A stretch of 48,500 bases of DNA from Solirubrobacterales bacterium (GTDB lineage: Bacteria > Actinomycetota > Thermoleophilia > Solirubrobacterales > 70-9): the NCBI GenBank assembly GCA_019694145.1, contig JAIBCJ010000006.1, positions 1-48,500 of the forward strand. Reading direction: 5' to 3'. The notes under the pieces are model-generated. The model had not been told where the DNA came from. It ran no database searches and worked only from the letters and a program-made list of their open reading frames with translations. Made by a program: the position numbers and the translations under genes. Shown here piece by piece: positions 8,477-17,599 of the stretch. Numbering within the stretch: the first letter of the stretch is position 1; every line of letters begins with the position of its first letter.

Positions 8477-8482
8477 GGGACT

Positions 8483-8488
8483 AGCGTA
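8483..8488 (-). promoter_or_regulatory. -10 box (TACGCT) for yqeY-phoH-ybeY-era
   Basis: TACGCT on the minus strand, six bases before the ATG at 8476; it is the same hexamer found before proA and the VOC dioxygenase gene. Leaderless start expected. No -35 consensus seen. Confidence 0.6.
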
Positions 8489-8533
8489 CCTGCCCGGGCA
8501 GCCGAACCCGCTCACCGCCTGTGAAGAAGCGGT

Positions 8534-8896
8534 TCAGCTCTGGCTTCCCTTGCCGCCGGGCGGCTCCGCATGCGAAGTACGGGGGCCGAAGGCGGCGTAG
8601 AAGACGATTCCCCCGGCGATCACGACCGACCCGTAGAGCAGCATGATGCGGTAGGTCCCGTTGACGATCCCGAGGCCGACCAGGGTGATCCCGATCCCGG
8701 CCGCGAAGGCAAAGAAGTATCGGGGCGAGCGAACTCCCCGCCAGATCAGGAAACCGGCCAGCAGCGCCGCCGGAATCCAGTCGAAGAAGCTGATCGGGGC
8801 GATGCAGCCAACCATGAAGAGAACCCCGACCGCCAGCCATCCGGCGAACCTGGCGGTTGCCGTGTTGCGGCTGTTTTGCTGATCGTCCTGATTCAA
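8534..8896 (-). CDS. Small polytopic membrane protein of unknown function
   Basis: 120 residues. A polar N-terminus (NQDDQQNSRNTATARF) is followed by about four hydrophobic helices (roughly 17-36, 40-51, 60-77, 82-104) and a short polar tail. I do not recognise the family. It starts with a TTG overlapping the murI stop as TTGA, so it is the last gene of hrcA-dnaJ-prmA-murI. The coupling suggests co-expression only, not a shared function. Confidence 0.75.
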   Translation of the reverse strand: MNQDDQQNSRNTATARFAGWLAVGVLFMVGCIAPISFFDWIPAALLAGFLIWRGVRSPRYFFAFAAGIGITLVGLGIVNGTYRIMLLYGSVVIAGGIVFYAAFGPRTSHAEPPGGKGSQS

Positions 8897-9708
8897 AGTT
8901 CCACCTTCTCGGCCCGTCCGGCCAGCGGCAGTTGCAGGAATCGGGTTCCGGCTTCGACGAAGGAATCAACGTCACCGGTGACCAGGAAACGGTAGTCGCC
9001 TTCGATCCGGTCGGTGGTCAACTCGTCGCGGCTTGCCAGTTCCCGCTGGATTGCCGCGGCGATCGCGTGGCCGGCCGTGACCAGGCTGACATCCCGGCCG
9101 AGCATGCGCTGCAGCATCGGAGCAACCAGCGGGTAGTGGGTACAGCCGAGGATCAAGGTGTCGACACCCGCTTCACGGAGCGGGTCACAGTAGCTGCGGA
9201 CTGTGTCGAGAACCCCCTGGTCAAAGGTCGGGCCTTGCTGGATGATCGGTGCCAGATCAGGTGCCGCGACCTCGGTCACGGTCAGCGGTCGACCCAGGGA
9301 ATCGAGTGCCCGCCGGTAGGCGCCACTGGCGACGGTCGCCGGCGTCGCGAGCACGCCCACTTTTCCGTTGCCGCTGATCGTGGCGGCGATCTCCGCTTCC
9401 GGACCGACCACGGTCACCACCGGCACCCCGGCTTCAGCCCCGAGCTGACGAATCTCGTCGCCGGCCGCGGCGGTGGCCGAGTTGCAGGCGATGACCAGCA
9501 TCTTCACCCCGCGTTCCAGCAGCCCGGTGGCGATCACCTGGGCGCGATCGCGCAGCTCTTCGGCGCTCTTCGTCCCGTAAGGGAAGTGACCGCTGTCACC
9601 TAGGTAGAGGAAATCCTCGGCCGGCAGGGAGATCAGGCACTCATGGAGCACGGTCAAGCCTCCTACCCCTGAGTCGAACACGCCGATCGGCAGGGTCGAG
9701 CGGGTCAC
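8893..9708 (-). CDS. murI: Glutamate racemase
   Basis: 271 residues. Makes D-glutamate for peptidoglycan. Seen: IGVFDSGVGGLTV (8-20), YLGDSGHFPYG, the first catalytic Cys75 in ACNSATA and the second Cys190 in GCTHYPL. The start is a GTG overlapping the prmA stop (GTGA). Confidence 0.97.
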   Translation of the reverse strand: MTRSTLPIGVFDSGVGGLTVLHECLISLPAEDFLYLGDSGHFPYGTKSAEELRDRAQVIATGLLERGVKMLVIACNSATAAAGDEIRQLGAEAGVPVVTVVGPEAEIAATISGNGKVGVLATPATVASGAYRRALDSLGRPLTVTEVAAPDLAPIIQQGPTFDQGVLDTVRSYCDPLREAGVDTLILGCTHYPLVAPMLQRMLGRDVSLVTAGHAIAAAIQRELASRDELTTDRIEGDYRFLVTGDVDSFVEAGTRFLQLPLAGRAEKVEL

Positions 9709-10553
9709 CGCGAACCTTCCCGGGCGAAGACCAGCGAGCCCCAGTCGCCGATCGCGCCGCGGCCGGTCTCGACCAGGCCATGGGGTCCGAAGGCGGCCAG
9801 GACCCGGTCGTATTCGGTGGTCAGGAGCCCGGAGCAGATCAGGGTTTCCGGCAGGTTCTCCGCGCTCAGTCCGTTCGCGACGATTTCCAGCAGTGGCGCG
9901 GTCAGGTTGGCGACCGTGGTGGGCGCCAGGGCCGGGAGCCCGGACTTGAGGTCAATCCGATCGAAGCCGGCCTCGACCCCGTTGACCCGGGCGTTCTCAC
10001 GGGCGGCCTCGACCGCGGCGACCTCGTTGTCGCAGCCCTCGAGCGGTCGCCAGCCCAGCTTGCCGGCCGCGATCGCCAGTACGCCCGATCCGCAGCCGAG
10101 GTCGGTCAGGGGACCGAACGGATCACCCCGGCCGGCAATCTCGATCAGGGCCTCGATGCAGAGCCGGGTGGTCGGATGGGCTCCGGTGCCGAAGGCCTGG
10201 CCCGGGTCGACCACGACCTCGGCCAGGTCGGCCCTTTCCGGTTCCCAGGGCGGCCGGATCCAGACCGCGGGACCCCGGTCCGGGTCACCGACCAGCAGCG
10301 GCTTGTGGAAGGTGCGCCAGCGATCGGCCCAGTCATCGGCGACCTCGGTCGCCTCGACTTCCACCGTGCCGCCGGCGATGACTACCTTCTCCTCCTCGCC
10401 GAGGTCGGGCAGCTCGCCTTCGGCGCCGTAGATCGCGTATTCCACGTATCCGTCAGCGGCGACCTCTTCCACCCCGCCCGGGGCGAGAACGGTGAGTTCG
10501 GCCAGTACGAGTTCGGCCTGTTCCGGCTGGCACCGGACGGCAAGACGGATCAA
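9705..10553 (-). CDS. prmA: Ribosomal protein L11 methyltransferase
   Basis: 282 residues. SAM-dependent N-methylation of L11. An N-terminal substrate-recognition domain (about 1-75) precedes the Rossmann domain with FGTGAHPTT (121-129), SAM motif DLGCGSGVLAIA (151-162), and a VANLTAPLL motif where other PrmA enzymes read (V)AN(I/L). Starts with TTG in a TTGA overlap with dnaJ. dnaJ-prmA adjacency is a common bacterial arrangement. Confidence 0.95.
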   Translation of the reverse strand: MIRLAVRCQPEQAELVLAELTVLAPGGVEEVAADGYVEYAIYGAEGELPDLGEEEKVVIAGGTVEVEATEVADDWADRWRTFHKPLLVGDPDRGPAVWIRPPWEPERADLAEVVVDPGQAFGTGAHPTTRLCIEALIEIAGRGDPFGPLTDLGCGSGVLAIAAGKLGWRPLEGCDNEVAAVEAARENARVNGVEAGFDRIDLKSGLPALAPTTVANLTAPLLEIVANGLSAENLPETLICSGLLTTEYDRVLAAFGPHGLVETGRGAIGDWGSLVFAREGSR

Positions 10554-11665
10554 CCGAAAGCCCTGCGCATGCGCGAGAAGATGCCCGATTCCTTCGGTTC
10601 GCGGTTCTCGTCGGTCAGCGTCCCATCCAGGTCGGCGGCCAGTTTCTGCTGCTGCTCGCTGAGGTTGGCCGGGATGATCACGTTGAAGATGAAGCGGTGA
10701 TCACCGCGACGCCGTGAGGATCCGAGTTGCGGCAGCCCCTTGCCCTTGAGCCGCGTTTCCGCCCCGGGCTGGGTGCCGGGGGCGAGTTCGATCTCGTCTT
10801 CGCCATCGAGCGTCTCGACTTCAAGCGTGTCGCCGATCATCGCCGCCGTGGCGTCGACCGGTACCACGGTGATCAGGTCCTGGCCGTCGCGGACCATTCC
10901 TTCGCGTTCGGCGACCTGAACCTCGACATAGAGATCCCCGGGCGGCGCCCCGGTTTCACCGGCGTGCCCGGCACCGGAGATGCGGATCCGCTGGCCGGAC
11001 TCGATACCGGCGGGGATGTCAATCCGGTGTTTTTTGGCGGTGTGCTTGCGGCCCAGCCCGGAGCAGACCTTGCAGGGTTCCTCGGGGATCCGGCCGTCAC
11101 CGTGGCAGCGGTCGCAGGGGGTGGCCCGGACCATCTGGCCGAAGGCGGTGTTGGCGACGCTCCTCAGTTCCCCGCTGCCGCCGCAGCGGTCGCAGGTCCT
11201 GATCGGGGTTCCCGGTTCGGCCCCGTTGCCATGGCAGTGCTCGCAGCTCGTGACCGCATCGAATTCGACTTCGCGGGTCGTGCCGTCGAGCACGTCCCCG
11301 AGTTCGATCTCGGTTCGGACCCCGACGTCGGCACCCGGCGCCGGACCCCGCGATGCTCCGAAGCCGCCGCCGAAGAAGGCGCTGAACAGGTCGTCGATCG
11401 AACCGAACCCCTGGGCCTGCGACTGGTAGCCACCGGAGCGAAGCCCGTCGTGACCGAACTGGTCGTAGGTTCCCCGCCGCTCGGCGTCGGAGAGCACCTC
11501 GTAGGCCTCGGCCGCCTCCTTGAACTTCTCTTCGGCCTCGGGATCGTGAGCGTTCACGTCCGGGTGGAGTTCCCGGGCGACCTTGCGGAATGCCTTCTTG
11601 ATCTCCGCGTCGGTCGCTTCCCGGCTTACCCCGAGAATCTCGTAGTAATCGCGCTTTTCGCTCAT
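10550..11665 (-). CDS. dnaJ: Chaperone DnaJ (type I)
   Basis: 371 residues. J domain 1-70 with HPD at 34-36, a Gly/Phe-rich linker (about 75-105, FFGGGFGASRG), and four zinc-finger repeats CEHCHGNG, CDRCGGSG, CDRCHGDG and CKVCSGLG, then the two client-binding barrels. The Cys set is complete, so it should be a full type I co-chaperone. ATGA overlap with hrcA; no dnaK or grpE in the window, so this is the stand-alone hrcA-dnaJ arrangement of many actinobacteria. Confidence 0.97.
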   Translation of the reverse strand: MSEKRDYYEILGVSREATDAEIKKAFRKVARELHPDVNAHDPEAEEKFKEAAEAYEVLSDAERRGTYDQFGHDGLRSGGYQSQAQGFGSIDDLFSAFFGGGFGASRGPAPGADVGVRTEIELGDVLDGTTREVEFDAVTSCEHCHGNGAEPGTPIRTCDRCGGSGELRSVANTAFGQMVRATPCDRCHGDGRIPEEPCKVCSGLGRKHTAKKHRIDIPAGIESGQRIRISGAGHAGETGAPPGDLYVEVQVAEREGMVRDGQDLITVVPVDATAAMIGDTLEVETLDGEDEIELAPGTQPGAETRLKGKGLPQLGSSRRRGDHRFIFNVIIPANLSEQQQKLAADLDGTLTDENREPKESGIFSRMRRAFG

Positions 11666-12687
11666 GCGTCGTAGACGAATTCGAAGTAGCGGGAAAGCTC
11701 GCGGGCGGCTTCACTGACGCTGGCGATCGCCTTCTCGTAATCCATGCGGGTCGGGCCGACCACCCCGACCGAGCCCAGGTTCCGGTGGCCGAGCCCGTAA
11801 TTGGCGCCGATCACGGTCACGTCCTGCAGTTCGGGCTGGGGATTCTCGGCCCCGATCCAGAGGAAGACGGAGCGCTCGTCGATTGCCGAGCGCATCATCC
11901 TGAGCACGGTCGCCTTCTCCTCCAGTGTGGTCATCAGGCGGTCGATCCGGGGCAGGTCGGCAGCCCTGCGCTGATCGAGCAGCCGGGAGGCACCATCGAC
12001 GTAGAGCGTGCCCTCGAGACCCTGTTCGAGGTCGACCAGGGCCGGCGCAAGCTGCTCGATGAAATTGGCCTCAAGCGGACCGAGCGCCGGATCGGCAAGT
12101 TTCGAGGCGATCCGGCGAGCCCCGAGATCGATGCCGGAGAGCGACTCGTTCAGGTAGCTGGAGGCCCACTCGACCAGACCGGGATCGACTGGCGAGGCGA
12201 AGGTGAAGGCCCGCCGGGTGACGTCACCGGTCGATGTGATCACGATCACCATCACCACCTCGGGCTGCAGCAGCAGGGCTTCGACCCGGTGGATCCGGGC
12301 CGTCCCCAGTGGCGGAGCCACGACCAGGGCGAGCAGGTCGGTGATCTGGGCCAGGGCCGAGGTCGCTTCCTGCATCGCCCCGTCGACCTCGCGACGCAGG
12401 TCGCTGAGGTCGAGGGTGGCCGCGGGCGCACCGCGGGTTACCGCGCGGGACTTCAGCGATTCGACGTACTGCCGGTAGCCGAGGTCGGTCGGAACCCGCC
12501 CGGCCGAAGTGTGGGGATGGGTCAGATAGCCGCCCGCCTCAAGCGCGGCAAGCTCCGCCCTGACCGTCGAGGCACCCCACTCCAGCCGGGAATCCCCGGC
12601 AATCGCCTTCGACCCCACCGGACGCCCGGTTTCCCGGTAAGCATCCACAACCAGCCCAAGAATCAGTTCCTGTCGCTCGGAGAGCAT
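11662..12687 (-). CDS. hrcA: Heat-inducible transcription repressor HrcA
   Basis: 341 residues. N-terminal winged helix (LSERQELILGLVVDAYRETGRPVGSKAI, VRAELAALEAGGYLTHPHTSAGRVPTDLGYR) and a C-terminal dimerisation region ending in GPTRMDYEKAIASVSEAA. HrcA normally binds CIRCE, a 9-bp inverted repeat; I see none upstream or elsewhere in the gaps, so the targets are probably outside the window. I use the ATG at 12687, not the GTG one codon earlier, because a TACAAT -10 box ends six bases before the ATG. Confidence 0.95.
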   Translation of the reverse strand: MLSERQELILGLVVDAYRETGRPVGSKAIAGDSRLEWGASTVRAELAALEAGGYLTHPHTSAGRVPTDLGYRQYVESLKSRAVTRGAPAATLDLSDLRREVDGAMQEATSALAQITDLLALVVAPPLGTARIHRVEALLLQPEVVMVIVITSTGDVTRRAFTFASPVDPGLVEWASSYLNESLSGIDLGARRIASKLADPALGPLEANFIEQLAPALVDLEQGLEGTLYVDGASRLLDQRRAADLPRIDRLMTTLEEKATVLRMMRSAIDERSVFLWIGAENPQPELQDVTVIGANYGLGHRNLGSVGVVGPTRMDYEKAIASVSEAARELSRYFEFVYDA

Positions 12688-12693
12688 CACTTC

Positions 12694-12699
12694 ATTGTA
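12694..12699 (-). promoter_or_regulatory. -10 box (TACAAT) for the hrcA-dnaJ-prmA-murI operon
   Basis: TACAAT, near the sigma-70 consensus, six bases before the ATG at 12687. No CIRCE repeat flanks it. Confidence 0.65.
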
Positions 12700-12732
12700 T
12701 GAAGCCGCGTTTTCCGCGACCTGCGAGCCGTC

Positions 12733-13128
12733 CTACGAGTAGGTGACGTCGGCGGTGGCGTTCCGGATCACCTGGTTCTCGCCCTGGGCCGCGATCAGGT
12801 CAAAGGTGACGTCGGCACCGTCGGCCTCGATCACTTCGCCCGAGACCTCGATCTCCGTTTCCGGCATGCTCATACCGCGGAACTGGACCGAAAGCCGCTT
12901 CAGTGCCCGCGGGTCTCCGCCGGCTTCTTCGGTTGCCGCCTTGGCGACCAGTCCCATCACGTAGAGGCCATGCAGGATGGTCGAGGGCAGGCCGACCATC
13001 TGGGCGAATTCCTTGTCGATGTGGATCGGGTTGAAGTCCCCGGATGCCCCGGCGTAGCGGTGCGGCAGAAACTTGTCCGGAGTGACCTTGAGGCCGGCGA
13101 TCTTCTCGCCCTTTTCCTTCGCGCTCAT
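12733..13128 (-). CDS. MaoC-type (R)-specific hydratase/dehydratase subunit, HadB-like
   Basis: 131 residues with a hot-dog fold. The hydratase-2 motif YAGASGDFNPIHIDKEFA (about 25-42) carries the Asp/His catalytic pair, followed by LPSTILHGLYVMGL. In mycobacteria HadA-HadB act as a 3-hydroxyacyl-ACP dehydratase in FAS-II, HadB being the catalytic subunit; adjacency to a HadA-like partner suggests the same heterodimer here. A CoA-linked enoyl hydratase is the alternative. ATG start in an ATGA overlap with the partner. Confidence 0.85.
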   Translation of the reverse strand: MSAKEKGEKIAGLKVTPDKFLPHRYAGASGDFNPIHIDKEFAQMVGLPSTILHGLYVMGLVAKAATEEAGGDPRALKRLSVQFRGMSMPETEIEVSGEVIEADGADVTFDLIAAQGENQVIRNATADVTYS

Positions 13129-13571
13129 TCTTCAATCCCCCTGACGATGTTGGTCCAGGTGGCCTTGCAGACGAGGTCACCGTTCTGGTTTTTCGACTCG
13201 GTCTCGAAGACGTAGAAACCCTTGCCGTCCTTCGGGTAGATGTCCCTGCAGGTGGTCGTGGTTGTGATCAGGTCGCCGGAGATCACCGGTTCCCCCCATT
13301 CGAATTCCTGGCCGCCGTGGACCATCGCGGCGAAGTTCATCTCCACGTCGGGGTCGAATAGCACCGGACCCATCGCCCCGGCCGCATACACGACGACGAA
13401 CATCGGCGGGGCCACTATCCCGCGGTATCCCGCCGCCCTGGCAGCTTCGGCGTCGAAGTGGACCGGGTTGTCGAGCCCGATCACCTGCGCGTATTCGCGG
13501 ATCTTTTCCCGGCCTACCTCGTACTCGTAGGCCGGCCAGCTCTTGCCAACGGCATCGGTCTTCAGCGCCAT
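13125..13571 (-). CDS. MaoC-like N-terminal dehydratase subunit, HadA-like
   Basis: 148 residues. Matches the FAS1-type/MaoC-like N-terminal hot-dog domain: MALKTDAVGKSWPAYEYEVG, REYAQVIGLDNPVH, APPMFVVVYAAGA, and HGGQEFEWGEPV, the family's H(G/S)(E/Q)QEF.(W/Y). These subunits usually lack the full catalytic pair and bind the acyl chain. With the HadB-like gene next door it should form an (R)-3-hydroxyacyl-ACP dehydratase. Leaderless start: TAAGTT box six bases before the ATG. Confidence 0.85.
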   Translation of the reverse strand: MALKTDAVGKSWPAYEYEVGREKIREYAQVIGLDNPVHFDAEAARAAGYRGIVAPPMFVVVYAAGAMGPVLFDPDVEMNFAAMVHGGQEFEWGEPVISGDLITTTTTCRDIYPKDGKGFYVFETESKNQNGDLVCKATWTNIVRGIEE

Positions 13572-13577
13572 GCCGGA

Positions 13578-13583
13578 AACTTA
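13578..13583 (-). promoter_or_regulatory. -10 box (TAAGTT) for the hadA/hadB-like pair
   Basis: TAAGTT six bases before the ATG at 13571. The same 124-base gap to lepA also holds a 9-bp hairpin (13613-13635) and very GC-rich inverted repeats. Confidence 0.45.
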
Positions 13584-13612
13584 CACCCGGCCCGGGTTCA
13601 CCGAGTGCCCGG

Positions 13613-13635
13613 TTTGTGCCGGTATGCGGCACAAA
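13613..13635. repeat. Perfect 9-bp hairpin between lepA and the dehydratase pair
   Basis: TTTGTGCCG-gtatg-CGGCACAAA. No T-tract follows on either strand. It may help end lepA transcription together with the GC-rich inverted repeats at about 13640-13690. Its core GTGCCG/CGGCAC resembles the outer arms of the 47-nt element, but it lacks the inner stem. Confidence 0.5.
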
Positions 13636-13695
13636 GTGGGATCTCGCGGGGCCGCCCGGGGGGGCGGGCCGGGACGCCGCCCGGGACGCGGCGGG

Positions 13696-15489
13696 TTACT
13701 CGTCGAGCTCGAGGACTGCGAGGAAGGCTTCCTGGGGGACTTCGACCCGGCCGACGTTCTTCATCCGCTTCTTTCCCTTCTTCTGCTTGTCGAGCAGCTT
13801 GTTCTTCCGGGTTACGTCACCGCCGTAGAGCTTCGCGGTGACGTCCTTGCGGACCGCCTTGACTGTTTCGCGGGCGAGGATGTTCGCCCCGATCGCGGCC
13901 TGGACCGGGATGTCGAACTGCTGGCGGGGGATCGTCTTGCGGAGCCTCGCGACCAGGTCCTTGCCCTGGTTGTAGGCGAATTCCTTGTGGGTGATGATCG
14001 AGAGCGCGTCGACCCGGTCGCCGGCCAGCAGCACGTCAACCTTGACCAGGTCCGAGGGGCGGAGCCCGATCGGTTCGTAGTCGAGCGAGGCGTATCCCCG
14101 GGTCGAGGACTTGAGCACGTCGAAGAAGTCGAGCACGATCTCGCCGAGCGGCAGGTCGTAACGGATCTGGACCCGGGTCGGGCTGAGGTAGTCCATGTCC
14201 ACATGGGTACCGCGCCGCGACTGGCAGAGCTCCATCACCGGGCCCACGTACTCGGTCGGGGTGATGACCGTGGCCCGGATGTAGGGCTCTTCGATCCGTT
14301 CGATCGAACCGGGGTCGGGCATCTGGTTCGGACTGGAGATCTCGGTCATCTCGCCGTTGGTCGTGTGGACCTCGTAGCGCACGGTCGGGCTGGTCGCCAT
14401 CAGCTCGAGGCCGTATTCGCGCTCCAGCCTCTCGCGCACGATCTCCATGTGAAGCAGCCCGAGGAACCCGCAGCGGAAGCCGAATCCCAGCGCCTCGGAA
14501 GTCTCGGGCTCCCAGGAAAGGGCGGCGTCGTTCAGGCCCATCTTGTCGAGTGCGTCCCGCAGGTCCTCGTAGCGGTCGGTGTCGATCGGGAAAAGGCCGC
14601 AGAAGACCATCGGCTTGACCTCGCGGTAGCCGGCCAGCGCCTCGGCTGCGGGGTTCTCGAGGTTGGTCAGCGTGTCACCGACCCGCAGCTTCGAAACGTC
14701 CTTGATGCCGGTGATCACGTAGCCGACCTCGCCGGTGTCGATCCCGTCGACCGGGGTCATGACCGGGCGAAAGAAGCCGATGTCATCCAGTTCGGCCTCG
14801 GTGCCGTTCTGCATCGCCAGCACCTTCCCGTGCTTGCGGAAGCGCCCGTCCATCAACCGCACGTAGGCGATCACGCCGCGGTACTGGTCGAATTCGGAAT
14901 CGAAGATCAGGGCCCGGGCCGGGGCATCGGGGTCGCCTTCCGGCGGCGGGATGCGGTCGACCACCGCTTCGAGCACTTCGATCACGCCCTCGCCGGTCTT
15001 GGCGGAGATGCGAAGGATGTCGTCGGGATCGACGCCGATCAGGTCCGAGACTTCTGCCGCGACCCGTTCCGGCTCGGCGCCGGGCAGGTCAACCTTGTTC
15101 AGGACGGGAATGAGCTCGAGCCCGTTCTCGATCGCCAGGTAGGTGTTGGCGACGGTCTGGGCCTCGACCCCCTGGGCAGCATCGACGACCAGGAGCGCAC
15201 CCTCGCAGGCGGCGAGGCTGCGCGAGACCTCGTATGAGAAGTCGACGTGGCCGGGAGTGTCGATCAGGTGCAGGTGGTAGGTGACGCCGTCGGAGGCCAT
15301 GAACTCGACCCGCACCGCCTGGGCCTTGATGGTTATTCCGCGCTCACGCTCGAGATCCATCGAGTCCAGAACCTGGGCCTGCATTTTCAGCGGGTCCACG
15401 GCCTTGGTCAGTTCGAGGATGCGGTCGGCCAGGGTCGACTTGCCATGGTCGATGTGGGCGATGATCGAGAAGTTGCGAATCAGTTCCAT
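13696..15489 (-). CDS. lepA: Elongation factor 4 (LepA)
   Basis: 597 residues, normal length. Translational GTPase. Seen: P-loop [10 protein letters not shown] (about 11-20), effector [11 protein letters not shown]3 DTPGHVDF, G4 NKVDLPGA, and the LepA-specific C-terminal domain ([37 protein letters not shown], ending [20 protein letters not shown]). hemW, frequently next to lepA, is absent. The nearest -10-like box (TACTGC, 15500-15505) ends ten bases before the ATG. Confidence 0.97.
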   Translation of the reverse strand: MELIRNFSIIAHIDHGKSTLADRILELTKAVDPLKMQAQVLDSMDLERERGITIKAQAVRVEFMASDGVTYHLHLIDTPGHVDFSYEVSRSLAACEGALLVVDAAQGVEAQTVANTYLAIENGLELIPVLNKVDLPGAEPERVAAEVSDLIGVDPDDILRISAKTGEGVIEVLEAVVDRIPPPEGDPDAPARALIFDSEFDQYRGVIAYVRLMDGRFRKHGKVLAMQNGTEAELDDIGFFRPVMTPVDGIDTGEVGYVITGIKDVSKLRVGDTLTNLENPAAEALAGYREVKPMVFCGLFPIDTDRYEDLRDALDKMGLNDAALSWEPETSEALGFGFRCGFLGLLHMEIVRERLEREYGLELMATSPTVRYEVHTTNGEMTEISSPNQMPDPGSIERIEEPYIRATVITPTEYVGPVMELCQSRRGTHVDMDYLSPTRVQIRYDLPLGEIVLDFFDVLKSSTRGYASLDYEPIGLRPSDLVKVDVLLAGDRVDALSIITHKEFAYNQGKDLVARLRKTIPRQQFDIPVQAAIGANILARETVKAVRKDVTAKLYGGDVTRKNKLLDKQKKGKKRMKNVGRVEVPQEAFLAVLELDE

Positions 15490-15517
15490 CAGGGACAGAG
15501 CAGTATGCCGCAGGGGA

Positions 15518-17599
15518 CTATCGGCAGGATCGCGGCGAGAGTGGCCCGTCGAGGGCGAGTACCGCCCCTCCGTCGGCGTCGATCACGTTTTTGACCGCGG
15601 GATCCCGAGAAACCCAGGTCAGCTCCCGGGGCACGAGCAGCTTCTGGCCTTCGCGGTCGAGGGTGAGGACCAGGTACTCGTAATCGCCCTGGTTGGCGGC
15701 GGCGATGAAGTCGCGACAGTTCCCGGCTTCGACGAAGCCGGCGTGGGGCTGCTTGACGCCGATGAACTGGACCTCGTTGTCGAGGTCCTCGCCCCAAAGC
15801 GGGTACTGGCGGGTTGCGTTGGTGCCGATCTTCACTCCGCTCTGGCCGTTCGCCCAGACATATGACTCGGAGAGGGCCGGGATCGTGAAATCCGGCGAGG
15901 CGTAGCGGTGGTTGAAGTAATAGCGCTGGACCCCGAACCCGCAGAGGACGAGGAATGCGATCGTCGCGCCGGCGGTCCAGCCGAAAAGTTTCCGGGAAGA
16001 GCGGGTCGAGAGTCTGTGCTGTTTCGACCGGACCCGCCAGACCCCGAGGGCGATCAGACAGACAACCCAGAAGACCGTCGCCGCCACGATCGCAACCAGC
16101 CATTCCTTGGCGTCCCAGCCATCACCGAAGGCGATCGTCACCGGGGCCAGGATGAGCAGCAGACCGGCCACGAGCCAGCGGGCCCGGCCGCCGCGCTGAC
16201 CGACGCCGCTGCCGAGCAGCGCTAGGCAGACCGCCAGCGCCGGGGCCAGGTACCGGAGTCCGGAGACGAATCCGTTCGGTTCCCCGGCGGGGCCGGAGGC
16301 GGAGGTCGGGGCGACCAGCCAGGCCAGGACCAGGGCGAGGCCGACCGCGGCCCCGGTGCGGCGGGCCGGGCCGGAATTCCGATCGAGGCAGAGCACCAGT
16401 CCGGTGATCGCCAGCACTCCGAGCAGAATCCAGCCGGAGCCGAAGCCGTCACCGAAGCCGGGCAGGAACCAGTGGCGGACCACATCGGTGTCGGTCAGAT
16501 ACCCCCAGACCGAGCCGGCGTCGCGCCCGCCCACGTCCTGTTCGGGCCCGGGCAGCGAAAGCGGGCCGATGTGGTTGATCCAGGGCAGCGGATTGCCGGC
16601 GTGAGTCAGGTTGCGCAGGTACCAGTAGCCCCCGCCGAGCAGCAGCGCCCCGCTGCCCGCAAGGCCGTTTCTCAGGCGGCGCGACGGCTCGGCCAGAACC
16701 ACCGTTCCGGCGAGCAGGACCAGGGCGGCCGGAATGAAGTTGACCTTGGTGCCCATCGCGAGGCCCGCCGCCAGAGCGACCACGAGGGTCGGACCGAGGG
16801 TGATCTTGCGCCCTCCGGCCGCGGCGTTGACCATTACCGCCAGACCGGCCAGCAGGAAGAAGGTTCCGACGATGTCGTTTCTCGCCTCCCCGGCCTGGTC
16901 GGCCATAGCGGTCGAACCGAGGATCAGCGCAACCCCCGCCATCGAGATCGGGGCTGCGCCGTAGGGCCGCCCGATGCACCAGGCCGCGAGCAGGCAGGCG
17001 GCGAACCAGCCCAGGTTGAGAAAGATCGAGAGCAGGTCGGTGCCGAAGGCCATCATCCCGAGCGAGTGGATGACTTCCGAGTTCTGGGGGTAAAACCAGC
17101 TGAGGAACTGCGGGGCGAGCAGATGGAGCGACCAGGTGTCCCCGCTCTGGGCGATGCCGGCGGCGAAGGGGCCGTGGTACCAGGTCGAATCGAATCCGGT
17201 CATGCCGGTGCCCAGCCGGATCGCGATGCCGGCCACGAAGGCGCCGAAGGCGCCGGCCGCGACGGCGGTACCGACCATGGTCAATCCGGGAGAAGCAGGT
17301 TCGGAAATCAGGGCCGGCCGGGCCCGGGCCGCAGGCAGCCGCTCCTGCCAGCGCCAGAGCGCCGCCGCCAGAAGGAGGGTCAGGAGCAGCCAGCTCCAGC
17401 CGGTCAGCAGCCCGAAGGTGCCGAGGGCCAGGGCCGGAGCGATCGCCGAAGCCACCGCCAGGATCGCCGCCCCGACCCAGGCCACGGGCCCGCGCCAGCC
17501 GGGCAGCAGGCACCGGCCGAGGACGACCGCGATAACCAGTACGGCGGCCAGCCCGGCGAGACTGGCGAGGCAGCCGACCAGGTACGCGGGGAAGCTCAC
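15518..17599 (-). CDS. Large polytopic membrane protein, GT-C glycosyltransferase-like
   Basis: 693 residues with about 11-13 hydrophobic helices and a C-terminal extracytoplasmic domain of about 150 residues containing Cys in GNCRDF and near the end (PRSCR). A luminal loop after the second or third helix reads [20 protein letters not shown], resembling the acidic loop of GT-C polyprenyl-phosphate-sugar transferases (ArnT/PMT/GT87-like); a second acidic site lies in [12 protein letters not shown]. The GTG start overlaps the murJ stop (GTGA), so it is coupled to the lipid II flippase, which points to envelope glycan work. Family assignment is by pattern only. Confidence 0.65.
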   Translation of the reverse strand: MSFPAYLVGCLASLAGLAAVLVIAVVLGRCLLPGWRGPVAWVGAAILAVASAIAPALALGTFGLLTGWSWLLLTLLLAAALWRWQERLPAARARPALISEPASPGLTMVGTAVAAGAFGAFVAGIAIRLGTGMTGFDSTWYHGPFAAGIAQSGDTWSLHLLAPQFLSWFYPQNSEVIHSLGMMAFGTDLLSIFLNLGWFAACLLAAWCIGRPYGAAPISMAGVALILGSTAMADQAGEARNDIVGTFFLLAGLAVMVNAAAGGRKITLGPTLVVALAAGLAMGTKVNFIPAALVLLAGTVVLAEPSRRLRNGLAGSGALLLGGGYWYLRNLTHAGNPLPWINHIGPLSLPGPEQDVGGRDAGSVWGYLTDTDVVRHWFLPGFGDGFGSGWILLGVLAITGLVLCLDRNSGPARRTGAAVGLALVLAWLVAPTSASGPAGEPNGFVSGLRYLAPALAVCLALLGSGVGQRGGRARWLVAGLLLILAPVTIAFGDGWDAKEWLVAIVAATVFWVVCLIALGVWRVRSKQHRLSTRSSRKLFGWTAGATIAFLVLCGFGVQRYYFNHRYASPDFTIPALSESYVWANGQSGVKIGTNATRQYPLWGEDLDNEVQFIGVKQPHAGFVEAGNCRDFIAAANQGDYEYLVLTLDREGQKLLVPRELTWVSRDPAVKNVIDADGGAVLALDGPLSPRSCR

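Noticed and set aside
12640-12740. CIRCE element upstream of hrcA
   Set aside because: No TTAGCACTC/GAGTGCTAA-like inverted repeat is present around the promoter.
13543-15237. A 564-codon plus-strand open frame over lepA
   Set aside because: Antisense to a complete, highly conserved lepA; its translation is low-complexity and has no recognisable domain or ribosome site.
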